From assembly GCF_020921035.1 (NCBI RefSeq), contig NC_063151.1:24930934-24994933 (forward strand): 64,000 nt of DNA, read 5' to 3'. Position 1 is the first letter of the stretch. Each line of letters opens with the position of its first letter. The notes below the pieces were generated by a model that worked only from the letters and a program-made list of their open reading frames with translations, was not told the origin of the DNA and searched no databases. The stretch comes from Rhodamnia argentea. Its lineage: Eukaryota; Streptophyta; Magnoliopsida; Myrtales; Myrtaceae. The position numbers and the translations under genes were made by a program. Below are positions 10,331 to 22,100 of the stretch, one piece after another.

Positions 10331-13300
10331 TATAAATAATCATAGAAAATTAAAATTACATAATTTGAAAAACACTGAAAAAACCAAGAATCACGACGGT
10401 ACAACTAAGAAAAATTGCATGGGAAGTTACGGTATGACTGAGGAAGCAGGAGGTTTAAGAGGGTTACGAAGTAATGCACGCATGTTTTGGACTTCAAAAT
10501 CCACGCGTGGACATCATATTTCTCATAACAATAGTCCACTCCATCATATTTGGAGAAACCGCCTGATCAGTCCTAACTTTATTTTACAGATGTCAATTCA
10601 GCTTTACACTTTTGAATTTTGTCGATATTATCCTAAATGTCTGTTTGCGCAAAATTCCAATATCGACAACTGTTGATTTTTGCCGAAAATTGCTAATGTG
10701 GCGGTGTTGTCCCACGTAGAGTGCCCGACAATGTCTGGATCGCCCCGTTGAAATTTCGTGCAAGAGTTTATGTATAAATTGGTAATATTCAAAATTTTTG
10801 GGCAATTTCTTTTTTTCATGATAATACTATTTACATTGACGATGATGATAATTGATTTATCAATCAATTTTCCTCGAGCTAGCAAAAGGTCCATTTACTG
10901 TCTAGCTCCAGAAAAGATCCAAACCACAGATCGTAGGAACTCTTGTGAATTGTGATGCTCATCAAATGTCAAATTTTTCATTTCGCGTGCCTTGAAAAAT
11001 AAATAAAATATTCACTGAATCCGCTGTCAATGTAAAAGAAAACAGATTGTGCTCGTTCGTCATTGAATGATAGTAATGTGCATCGGTCCCTATTCAACTT
11101 GGGGATCGGATTGGATCCCAGCTAATTTTAGATGGTTCCTATGAAAATCGGTCCGGTTGTCGGTTTCTTATTGCAAAACTAGACCAGACCCGAACCGGCA
11201 CAATTTACCTTTTTTTTTTCTTCTATTCTAGTAATAAGCGAACTCCTTAGAGGCAATTAGTACTCTTAAAAATGTCCTTGGTAAGTGAGTACCTGGCACG
11301 ACTCGTGACCAAGTTAGTGGACTTTCTATTAACTAGCTCCGTTTGTTTCTTAGGAAATGAGTTATTCGAAAGATATTTTTGTAAAAATAACCGTTTATAC
11401 CGCTTGGCAAGAACATATTTATTATCGACGGCAAATTATATCTAAACATCTTTGTGAGCAATGAGAATATTTTGCCTTCATTCATTTTTTTTAAGCAATA
11501 ATACAATTGATATTTTTTGAAAAATATTTTTCATAATATTCATTTTCTGTGGAACAAACAAGTCCTAACTTTGGTTTGAAAATTTCTTTCGTGTAAGCAA
11601 ATGGCAAAACCTGACGAATGGTAGTATTACTACCAGTTGCCTGTTTTATCGTGGTCCCTGGTCTCCGCCCATAGATGCCAAGCCTCGAGTCGTCAAGCTA
11701 CGTCGAAATTATTGGCTGTGCATCGTGCATGTATCTATCTTATAGAATAAATTAATAAAACAACCGAACAAAAATAAAGAACACCGCCGGCTCCTGTCTT
11801 TCTATCCTCTGTCCTTTCTCGTCGTACATGACATGCGGGGCCCACATAATGTACGACTCATGGGCCCAAAGCCCCTCCTGGTCCAACTTGTGGGCCCCGG
11901 CATCCCTCTCGGCAAAATAAGATGGAAAAGCAGCTCCTTACCCAAAAGGAGAACTAAACGATTAAATATAAGCAGAATCGACACCGACATCGACACGCGA
12001 TACTATGCGACACTTCAAAATATTATTTCTAAAATAAAAAATAAAAAATTTCGACACTTTAAGTCATGTTCATGCAGTGAGTTTCTTCTTTTTCCTTTTC
12101 TTCTTCTGTTAGGAATTCGTGATTAATTTTTTTGGGTTGACTGAGTGTATTAACTTTGGAGTGGCGGAATATATGACGTAAGTATATATATTTTTGATAG
12201 ATTTATATTTTGATCTCTAATTTATTGAAAATGCTCAAAATTGACCCCGTGGGTGTCGAAATGATATGTGGGAATAATAGACTTGTGTGTCGCCGACGTG
12301 TGTAGAACGCCGACCACGTGTCGAATGTTTGACACCTATAGACCACGTGCCGATCGAGTGTCAGATGCATATTGATGTCCAACATGCATCCGACATGACT
12401 CGGAGGCTCTCGAAAAGTGTCAATGCTTTCTAACTTAACATATGTTAAAAAAAAAAATTTAAAAATCCAGATGAACGTAGCAAAAGCACTCAAAAAACAC
12501 AATCGAATTGTGATACAGATTATACGTATTAAATTCACCTTACGCAAAACTACGAAACATGATCATCGTTACATACGTAATTAACTCGATAAATCTTTTC
12601 TTGTATCGACATTAACCGCAAGTTCACAAACGTCGCAACGATGATTATGACTGCGGAGCCGTACTGCTAATGTCTGGTGCAAAACGAGGATACAAATCAA
12701 CGCGACAACCTAAAAGTAACTTGGATAAAAGGGTTATGTGGAAAGGACTAGTGGTTTGTTTAATAGAAAACTGGAAGATTAACCGCGGTTTAACTATCTG
12801 ATGTTTTAAAGTACGACGGTATCAAATTCCAGTAGAGAGTAAAAAGGACAAACATCTATTTTGATGAGAGATGATAAAATGGTCGTGAAATGGAAAGAGC
12901 TCGCCCGACGTGGGTGTGGCCCCAAAGATTTGTTTAAATTAGAGCTTTTTTTTTGTAAATTCGCGTTAAGTGCTGAGCTAAACTAATCAGAGATGCTATT
13001 TCAAGATAAAGATTGAATGAATTATGGAGCAATCGGTCGATTTCGTGAAGCGTGACTGCTTGATATTGAGCAGATTTGGTTGCATCCGGCGCCTCATTAG
13101 CTTCCGAAGCTAGACATTTGGTACTCAATTGCGATTTATTCCTGTCTTATAATGTCACTTGAATAAGTACTAGATTACAAAACATATCGTATGTTCAGTG
13201 TAACTGATCTCACATTTGAACCCCTTAGGGGCCCGTTTGGTTTAGTTTTAGGGAAATGCCATTGGGAAAATGCGAATAGTTTTGGGGTAAAGGGGATTTT

Positions 13301-13800
13301 CGAAATGCCAGTAATATCCGGCATGATATATTTTAAAAACACATGGGAAAACAACTTTGAAGTAAATGTCATTTGGTAAAAACTACATTTTCTAAAGGAC
13401 TTTTACTATTTTTTTTAAAAGCTTTTAAACTATTTGCGTTGGCCAATTGTCAATTGCCAAATCTAGGCGTTGGGCAGCCTCACCTAGGGTTGCATGAACC
13501 CATGCGACGTCGCTTGGGATTTGGCACGGCCTCAAGTAGTGATGCCTGGGTTGCATGACATCAAGCTGCCTTGCTCGGGGTCGCACGACCCCAAGTGGCT
13601 CAACTTGGCCCTTGCCCGAGGTCGGGTGATTTCATGCGAGGTTAGTGGCCGCTCACCGGATGCTCGCGGAGTCTTTCCTAACAATCGAGTCCTTTGTCGA
13701 TAAAAATTAGGGTTTTCGAGGATATTTCGGGAACTATGAAAGTTGAGTGATAGCAAAATTGAAAGGCAAAAAAAAAAAAAAAAACTGTAGTTGCTAATGA
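10331..13800. other. Gene-poor DNA with degenerate repeats
   Basis: No supported gene. At 11080-11210 there is a second patch of cggttc/gaaccg-rich sequence. At 11965-12010 and 12270-12420 there are repeated cgacac, cacgtg and gtgtcg words (for example gaccacgtgtcgaatg), a pattern seen in eroded plant repeats. At 13480-13640 a GC-rich patch repeats 'ggttgcatga' and 'cgacccca' words. I could not define element ends. Confidence 0.35.
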
Positions 13801-14257
13801 TAATCTTTGGAGAAAAAGCCACCAAAAATCCTAAACTATGCCCGCCGTGACACATTTACCCCAAACTTTTATTTATGACACAAAAAACCCTAAACTTGTA
13901 CGCGGGTGACACATTTACCCCAAACTTGTGCTCGTGTGACATACTTACCCCGAACTTTTTGTTGTGACACTAAAAACTCCAAACTTATATTCGTGCGACA
14001 CATTTACTTCAAATTTTTGAAGTAAATGTATCGCACGAATATAAATTTAGGATTTTTGATGTTACAAAAAAATATTTTGGGGTAAATATGTCACACGGGT
14101 ATAAGTTTAGGGTTTTCAATGTCACAAGAAAAAATTTGGGGTAAATGTGTCACATGAGTAAAAGTTTGAGATTTTTGGTGTCACAAAAAAAAATTTAGGG
14201 TAAATGTATCACAATTGGCATAATTCGGGATTTTTGGTGGTTTTTTTCCTAATCTTT
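13801..14257. mobile_element. Long foldback element with internal tandem sub-repeats and 8-bp target duplication
   Basis: The element at 13809-14249 is a near-palindrome of 441 bases centred near 14017. Each arm holds about four sub-repeats of roughly 55 bases containing cacatttaccccaaac on the left and gggtaaatgtgtcaca on the right. The ends ggagaaaaagccacc and ggtggtttttttcc are inverted repeats. The same eight bases, taatcttt, flank both sides (13801-13808 and 14250-14257). There is no open frame of note. It resembles the element at 54971-55490 in sub-repeat content. Confidence 0.8.
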
Positions 14258-15584
14258 TTTCATTTTGGTCAGATTGATAATCTAGACGCTGATATTTTCG
14301 AACGTTTAGATGGATTTTTTTTATTTTTATATATTTTTTGCGTTGAGAGATAATTGAAAATGAGTGGAACCCACACAACACAAAAAGGTGCAGATCCTCA
14401 AAAACATGTCGGTTCCTCCAAAGAGTAAGCCATGTTCTGATTTTTTTTTTTATTTCAGAAAAGTGGAAGACCGTGGACAAGAGAAACCCCAAAAAAAAAA
14501 AAAAAGGTACAGACACCAAAAGAAGATGCCCAATAATAGCTGACAATCTCGTGATTTTTCGACGAATTTAACGTAAATCTCTCGAGACAATAATCTCGTT
14601 CGTGGGTTAACTTTCATCTCCGGAACCTCTTTTCCGAGACAGCAACATATTCCCAATTCAATTTATCGTTCTTCTTTTGCGGCCAATAATTCAATTTATC
14701 GTTCAACATCAGTATCTCGTAGCCTCTGGTCCCACTCCACATACATAGGGCAGAAAAATTATAGAAAAGATGTCTGGAAGTAAGTGCGGCCACGAAAGCG
14801 ACGTCCCACCTTATTCTTGTAAATTCGGAATATGCCGCAAAAATAATTAAAAAAAAAAAAAAATCGTCGATTTTCATTAGAAGTGTCAAATGAGTGAATC
14901 GGACCGAATTTATATCGGGTCGGATATGGTCCGACCCATATTGACCAATTTAACATGTTTTGACTCACATTCATGTAATGAAAATTCAATAATTCATACC
15001 CGATCCAATCTATAACCCGACACATATCCGACTCAACCCATATTGACACCTTCACTCTTCTTCGCCGCCACCCTTGTCCGCCGACCTTTGCCATTTAATC
15101 CGAAATATGCCGCAAAAATAATTCAAAATGAAAATCTTTCATTAGAGAGGTGATTATAGCCAAGGGTGCTTCGTTAGTGTCCCCAACACTTATATTGATA
15201 ACGACAATATCTCATTTTAAATTGGTAATTCCTTGTTTGGAAATTAAAAGAAAATTCTCACCAATCCAATCATTTTAGTAGATTGCACGTCGGGTATGGA
15301 ATCATGCGCTTATTTTACGACGAAAGCTAATTGTAATTTAATTTTAACAGTCCTCGTAATCTCTCGCGTCCTAAAGATCTAATCTTGAACTTTATCTATA
15401 AACACACGAGTGTTCCCAAAAACGAAAGATTGACTCGTAGCTAGCCGAGTAGAACATGCGTTGTGCATCTAAACGTAGATGTTTGTTAATTGCTAACCGT
15501 CATAGTCCAAGGCGGGACCACTGCACGTTAATGCAAAGTTTGGACTTGCAAATCGAGTGATCAAATGGGAAAAGTAGATGAGGT
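14258..15584. other. Intergenic; possible small foldback at 14878-15052
   Basis: No gene is supported. From 14878 to 15052, gaagtgtcaa on the left and its inverted relative ttgacaccttc on the right enclose cgggtcgga / tccgactcaaccc words, suggesting a further small foldback repeat. Its ends are not secure. Several poly-A/T runs occur. Confidence 0.35.
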
Positions 15585-15885
15585 TTATTGAAGGCTCACG
15601 TTTTTTTCACTCCTCGTATGACTCTGACACTCGTTTTTGTGGGTATTTTGACCATCATATTCTTTGTATGGCCCATCATTTTTTGTGCAAATTTATATGC
15701 TTCTTTTTTTATTTATTATTTTGTCAACTCTTTTGTTTCCTTTTTCTTTTTTCCCTTACAGGTCCCATTTTCCTCCTCCTCCTCCTTCTTCCTTTCCAGG
15801 CCTCCCACTCCTCCTTGTTCCAAAAAACATGGCGTCCCCTGTTTATTATTTATGATGCTCGTCTCGTCTCTCTGTTCTCTTAACT
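15585..15885 (+). repeat. Left arm of a ~300-base inverted repeat flanking a TGA relic
   Basis: This stretch matches the reverse complement of 16745-17062, by eye at roughly three quarters identity. Shared blocks include cactc..gactctgacactc, tttaccatcatat, ttatatgcttc, atttattatttt and cctgtttattat. Similarity stops on the outer side near aaggct(ca)cgtttttt and on the inner side before 15900. The arm contains T-rich and CCT-rich runs, so small open frames in it are low-complexity artefacts. Confidence 0.75.
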
Positions 15886-15964
15886 TCACAAGGCGATCGA
15901 TTTCTTTAGAAGCTCCTCCCTATTGACTGAGATAGAAGGGTGGTGTGGGAATTAAGCTGTCCAC

Positions 15965-16538
15965 ATGATTTTGGACCTTCAAAGTCTTAGGAACCACCTC
16001 GAGCCTTTGACGGATCAACTATTGATGGGTATATGTAATTTGCAGCAATCTTCGGAACAAGCCAAAGATGCTCTATTTTAGGGAATGGAAGCGCTACAGC
16101 AATCTCTCGTGAACACACTTTCTTCGACCATACCGAGTCTTACCGCTTTGGGAAATGTCGCAAAATACATGGGCCAAATGGCTATTCTGGTGGACAAATT
16201 GGTCACTCTTGAAAACTTAGTTACCCAGGTGCTACTTAATTACACAAGGCATGTGTTTGAAATATTTAGAGTTATGCTTACTGTATTCGATATGAGTTAT
16301 GCCTTTTGAAAGAAAACTAGCATATGCGAGGAAATTCTAGCTGGTATTGAGACTCAACTCTTTTTGTTCCTTCTCTTATAGGCTGGCTTCTTGAGACAGT
16401 TGTTGGATGCATTAGATATTAACCACCCGTCTAGCAGCCCGCACTCTTCTCGTTGTCAATAACTACATGTCTAGTCTCCGAGCTCTAAGTTCCTTAGTGT
16501 TAGCTCATCCTATGACCGAAAATATCTATTCTTCTTAA
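15965..16538 (+). pseudogene. TGA-type bZIP transcription factor, C-terminal fragment (pseudogene)
   Basis: Only the C-terminal DOG1 part of a TGA factor is present. The frame reads SLRNHLEPLTDQLLMGICNL, then MEALQQSLVNTL and GNVAKYMGQMAILVDKL, all characteristic of the TGA family. A gt-ag intron at 16229-16381 is kept, followed by a second exon that ends in the typical tail NNYMSSLRALSSLVLAHP and a stop at 16536-16538. It is broken in three ways: a TAG at 16079-16081 where the family usually has Gln, a frameshift after LLDALDIN in the second exon, and no bZIP region at all. TGA factors bind TGACG promoter elements and work with NPR1 in defence. Because the intron survives, it came from DNA duplication, not reverse transcription. 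Confidence 0.88.
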
Positions 16539-16744
16539 CTCTTCTAATTGTAATTAATAGTTTTCATTAAAATTTAACGTTTCCAGTGGGGATCCCCTGG
16601 TGACCACTAACCGCAACCGTAGTGATCCGGGCCGCCTTTGTTAGTGGAAACGATTTCCATGTGGTTTTTGACTTCGAGAATAAAATCTTATGAAAAGGGT
16701 ATCATGGAAAGGATGGATGAGGATTAACATGTCATTAATCAAAA

Positions 16745-17062
16745 TAAAGGATACAGACACGGGAGGACGATAGGATTGCCATAATAGATAATAAACAGGA
16801 GACGTCGGGTTTCCGGAAGAAGAAGAAGGAGGAGGAGGAGGAGGAGGCGTGGAAAAGGAGGCCGAAGAAAAAGAAGGAAAGTGAGACCTGCGAGAAGAAA
16901 AAGAAGAAAAGGAAACAAAAGAATTGATAAAATAATAAATAAAAAAGGAAGCATATAAAACTATACCAGAAGTAGTGGGCTAAACAAATGATATGATGGT
17001 AAAAACACATACAAAAAGGAGTGTCAAAATCATAATGGGAGTGGAAAAAACGCAAGCCTTGT
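16745..17062 (-). repeat. Right arm of the ~300-base inverted repeat
   Basis: Reverse complement of the 15585-15885 arm, slightly longer because of an expanded GAG/GAA tract. Outer similarity ends at caagccttgtt. About 860 bases, including the TGA relic, lie between the two arms. No matching direct flanking repeats were seen outside the arms. Confidence 0.75.
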
Positions 17063-17600
17063 TAAATTAATTTATCTATATAATACTATCCAAATTGGTC
17101 TATTAAAAAAGAAAAATTTTCGAAAACTTTTATTTGCGTAAATGGCGTGCAATGGGAGCTTTGAAGTCATACGCCACATATAATTGTTGTGTTCTTTTAA
17201 AAGCCCTTGAATAATCTCTTGCGTCTTTCATAATAATCTTTCAATCACATCACAGTCGTGTGATTACCGGGATAAGAGGCTTTCAAGAAGATGCATTGCT
17301 GATACATCTCTACTCCGGTAACTCCTCTTAATATATCGCGGGTAGCATGGTACAAATCACTTAGAATTTCGGAATCTTTTAAATCACCGACTCTTTTTCT
17401 CTCCTTCACGTGATAATTCATTGTATTTTCCTCCATATGCTTGGTTTTTTTTTTGTCAATACAATACCTATATTTGATTGATAAGTAAAAGTTATGAACA
17501 TCACTCGCATGCTAATTTAATTAAAACTCTCATGCTCTGTTGTCGAGGTGACCACAATGACAATGTTGTAATAAACCACTAAATTGAAAGGCAGTCTTGC
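17063..17600. other. Intergenic, no gene recognised
   Basis: AT-rich sequence without a supported gene or a defined repeat. Confidence 0.35.
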
Positions 17601-17895
17601 TCGACCCTACATGCCCCGACAAAAACCTTCTTGATGTCATAGTGAATTTCCCGAACCCACTTGCTAGCAAGGTAGATCGGGTTGGATGAGGTCGCGAGAC
17701 GGGATTAAGTCTAGCCGACTAACAATAAATGATGTCGGTAATTAATCTTACATGCCCTAACAATAACCTTGATGTCGTAGTGAATTTCCCGAACCCACTT
17801 GTAGCAAGGGCCAAGGCGGATCGGGTTGGATGAGGTCGTGAGACGAGATTAAGTCTAGCTGATTAATAGAAAATGACATCAGTAATTAGTCATTA
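17600..17895 (+). repeat. Tandem duplication, two units of ~145 bases
   Basis: Unit 1 (about 17600-17748) and unit 2 (about 17749-17895) share gtgaatttcccgaacccactt, gatcgggttggatgaggtcg and gattaagtctagc. They differ by scattered substitutions and small indels, including an insertion of about ten bases (gccaaggcgg) in unit 2. No coding content. Confidence 0.85.
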
Positions 17896-18397
17896 TATGG
17901 CCAATAAGCATGCAGCTCTGCTCGTAAAGGGATTGAGGGGGTGAGGAAACTAATATCATAAGCATGAGGTTTTACTTCTGTGTTCTATAAAGAGGCAGAA
18001 TAAAAGTCATATAGAGAAGCGTTAGAGATATGATAGACTCAATTTTTTTTTTTATGATTATATGACACGAGGAATTTCATCAATATCTTCCTTTCATAAA
18101 ATGATCTGCTCGAGCGGGTTTAAGTGGACGGTCAACGAATCTTACTGTAGACCTGGACGTAAAGGATCCTCGCCCGACTAAAGTTAGCTTCAGTTTCCGC
18201 GCCGATGAACTCGACGGAGGGAAGCCGGCTAAGCCTCAACTCATGCAACCCCTGCCACGTTTTATAAGTCAACGTGCGTATCATGATAAACGATTCTCGC
18301 AAATGATAACTTGTTTGATATGCCATTGTGCCTATCATCTGCTTGTTTCCGTCGCTTTCCTATTGAACAATTGCTCCTCTGCAAGTGAAATGTCGCC

Positions 18398-18404
18398 TAT
18401 ATAT
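18398..18404 (+). promoter_or_regulatory. Probable TATA box of the TOPLESS gene
   Basis: The sequence ctatatatga lies just before a GA-rich leader (18413-18435, 18493-18522). The first transcribed exon would begin about 30 bases downstream and runs to a strong splice donor at 18592/18593. Confidence 0.5.
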
Positions 18405-19032
18405 GAATCGCTATAGAGAGAGAGACAGAGAGAGAGGCCGAGCGATGAAGAAGAAAGAGGCGTGAGAGGATCAAAAGCACTCATCATTTTCAGAGAGAGA
18501 GAGAGAAGAGAGAAGAGAGAGCTTGCTCACTCCGGATTCAACCGGGCTGACTCTTCTGAAGAACCGATCTCTGCTCCGTCGTTAATCGCAAGGTGAGTGA
18601 GTTTCTGCGAGCTTTCCATCTCGTATGTGCTTTTGGAATAATTCTGCTCATTTCTGGAGACTTTTTATAAAGGCTTCAGCTTTTTTCTCAAGTCGTTTTT
18701 TTTTTTTTTTTTTTGCGACACTGCTTTATTCGGTTAAATAATTTTTACCCACCTTCTCTCCTTTTGCATCTTTGATTCCCATCTGCTTTAAAGCTGATGT
18801 CTTTTCTACCCGATCCTGAGAAAACTGAAATCTTTGAATTTGATTTCGCCAGTTTCACGTAGTTTGATCTCCACTCAGTTCTCGTCGGTGTTGTCATTAA
18901 TGAAAGATGAAGATGGGGTGTGTGGAGACCCAGTTCTGAGTTTGTGTGGGTCCTAAGTTCGTGTCGTGTCCGATAGAGGGTGGGTTTTTTTGAAGAATTT
19001 AGACCCGACTGTTTCTGTGTTCGAGTACCTTT

Positions 19033-19056
19033 TCGTCGTCGTCGTCGTCGTCGTTG
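19033..19056 (+). repeat. CGT trinucleotide microsatellite
   Basis: Seven to eight copies of cgt/gtc inside the leader intron of the TOPLESS gene. Likely variable in length between individuals; no function claimed. Confidence 0.7.
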
Positions 19057-19140
19057 ATCGTACTGAACAGTGTCTCAAGATCTTAAAATTTTTAGGTGAA
19101 AATCGTGCATTTGGATCCGGGGAACAGAGAGGCAGTCAAG

Positions 19141-22100
19141 ATGTCTTCTCTCAGCAGAGAGCTGGTGTTTTTGATCTTACAGTTTCTCGATGAGGAAAAG
19201 TTCAAAGAGACCGTTCACAAGTAGGTTAATTGTGATCAATTTGCTCCAATTTTGAATTATCCCAGGGGCAGCGTTGTATAATGATATAACAATTATTATT
19301 ATTATTTTTTTGGTCGGAGATATAACAATTATTCGATGATGCTTTTTTCTTTCCCTGCCTATGCAAATAGGCTTGAGCAGGAATCTGGGTTCTTCTTTAA
19401 CATGAAGCATTTTGAGGATGAGGTCCATAATGGGAATTGGGATGAGGTTGAGAGGTACCTCTCTGGGTTCACGAAAGTGGATGACAATCGGTACTCGATG
19501 AAAATCTTTTTTGAGATAAGGAAGCAGAAGTATCTCGAGGCGTTGGACAGGTCGGCTTCTATGATTACTCTTAATCTTCTTTTCTATGCCATTTCTATGG
19601 TTGAGTGGTTAAATTTCTTTGGTTTGGATGACAGGCAAGATCGGTCCAAAGCTGTGGATATTTTAATAAAGGATCTTAAAGTGTTCTCCGCCTTTAATGA
19701 GGAACTTTTTAGGGAAATAACGCAGCTACTGACATTAGAGAACTTCAGGTATGAGAATATTTAGTTGTGCACTGGTAGCGGTATCATAGTTGCTGAAAAT
19801 ATGCTCAAACTGAATTCCTCTTGTTGCAGGGAAAATGAGCAATTGTCTAAGTACGGAGATACAAAGTCTGCCAGAGCAATTATGTTGGTGGAGCTTAAGA
19901 AGCTTATTGAGGCAAACCCCTTGTTCCGTGATAAGTTGCAATTTCCAAACCTCAAGAGCTCAAGACTACGCACTCTCATAAACCAAAGGTGATTCTTTGT
20001 TCCGCCATGCTTGGCCTACGAATTGGCCTTAGAGCTTTTATGGGCCCTTGATTAGAATTCTCGTAGAAAGATTTTTATTCCTACTACTGTTTTCTCATAT
20101 TTATTTTGTTGCCAAGATTCAGGAAATTTGAAATGCGGTCCGAATTACTAGTTAAATCAATTCTTGTGTGGTACTTGTACCTGTGGTAAAGTAAAGTCGC
20201 AGAAGTGGAATTTGATATTGACATCTGATAACGCTTCACTAAACTTCATTAGAGCTGTAGGTTATCGCTCAGCCCCTTTGTCAGGATAAATTTTTTCTTT
20301 TTGCTGTAAAAGCGATGTCCTCATGAACCACACTTTTACTCTTCCAGTCGAATATAATTATGCTGGGAATATAGGTAACTGATTTCCTCCTATAATTTCA
20401 GCCTGAATTGGCAGCACCAACTTTGTAAAGCTCCGAGACCAAATCCAGATATAAAAACTCTATTTGTGGATCATACTTGTGGGCAGCCGAACGGTGCACG
20501 GGCCCCATCTCCAGCAAACAGCCCGTTGCTAGGACCCTTGCCAAAAGCTGGAGGTTTTCCTCCTCTGGGAACACATGGGGTAAGTCATCCAAATATCTTT
20601 GTGATGGCATTAGACTTACTTCTCACATCCATAATTACACCTTATTATGGAGCTCCATTAAATATGTGTGCAGACTTTTCAACCCGCTTCTGCCGCAGTT
20701 CCAACGCCTCTTGCTGGTTGGATGTCCAATCCACCTTCCACTGTGACACATCCAGCTATGCCTGGAGGAGGAGTGATTGGTCTTGGTGGCCCATCTATCC
20801 CAGGTCAGATATTGCATTGGATAGTCACTGCGTTTTTCGCCCTTAGTAAGAATAGTTTTGAGATGTCAAACAAGTGCAATAATGTACTTTAACAACGGTG
20901 GCCTTCTGTTGCCATGTATAGCTACTCTGAAGCATCCTCGGACTCCCCCAACTAACCCTTCTGTGGATTACCCTTCAGGGGATGCTTCTGATCCTATTTC
21001 AAAAAGAACGAGGCCCTTGGGAATTGTTGATGAGGTATGCTTTAGATTTTCACTTGTCTTTCATCTAGTCCTTGATGAAGCTTTCCTTCTTGGCATGACC
21101 ATATGGAAGTTTATTTGTAGCAGTGAAGTTATTAAATGCTGTTAAGTTGATAATGGCCTCCTGATTAAGCACGTGAGAATCATTCTTTTCTGTATCTTGT
21201 GCAGGTGAATCTGCCTGTCAATGTGCTCCCTGTAACTTTTCCTGGCCATGGTCATGCACAGGCTTTTACTTCTGATGACTTGCCAAAGGCAGTAGGACGG
21301 ACTTTAAATCAGGGTTCATGTCCAATGAGCATGGATTTTCATCCTGTGCAGCAGACTTTGCTTCTAGGTATACTTCACTCATTCATTCAAAGAGTTTAAC
21401 TCTTACTCTATTGTGCAGTTTAACTCTTACTCTATTGTGCTCACATCTTAGTTGGCACCCTTTAGCTTTGCCATCAATGGCAACTGACTGCTCATTATAC
21501 TCTCTCGATCTAATATATCAGTTGGCACCAACGTGGGTGATATTAGCCTTTGGGATGTTGTCTCCAGAGAGCGACTTGTTTCAAGGAACTTTAAAGTTTG
21601 GGATCTTAGCTTGTGTACGACGACTCTGCAGGCAAGTTGCTTTGAACTGATGTTCATGTAAGTACTTTATCAACGCTCGAATAATTTGAGAAGTGAAAAT
21701 CGAATTCGTGCTAAGTACAGGCAGCTCTAGTTAAAGACCCTGGTGTATCTGTAAATCGCATCATGTGGGGCCCAGATGGTTCGCTATTTGGTAAGTTGGA
21801 ACTATAGACCAATAAAAGAAGACGTATTTTCAGGGGTAAATGGAGCACTGCTCATGTGCTTTTCTCTTTCCTCAACAGGAGTCGCGTACTCTTTGCACAT
21901 TGTGCAGTTGTTTTCTTTCCATGGAAATAATGAAGTGCGGCAGCATCTAGAGGTACATAGAGTCCTTAATCTGTCTACACTTGCTAGTACTGACTTAGCT
22001 AGTTTTGCTGTATTTTCACTATTTCTAACCTCAGAAATGAGCCTCATTATTCTGTACAGATCGATGCTCATGTTGGTGGAGTGAATGATCTTGCATTTGC

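Noticed and set aside
13888-13900. Telomere-like ccctaaac motif
   Set aside because: Occurs singly inside foldback sub-repeats, not as a tandem telomeric array.
13860-14210. Regularly spaced repeats considered as a CRISPR array
   Set aside because: The repeats are inverted around a centre, the spacers are not unique, and the host is a plant; a foldback transposon explains it.
15578-15926. Phe/Leu/Pro-rich 'membrane protein' frames, and the matching frame at 16735-17055
   Set aside because: They arise from T- and CCT-rich low-complexity sequence in the two inverted-repeat arms, with no family resemblance.
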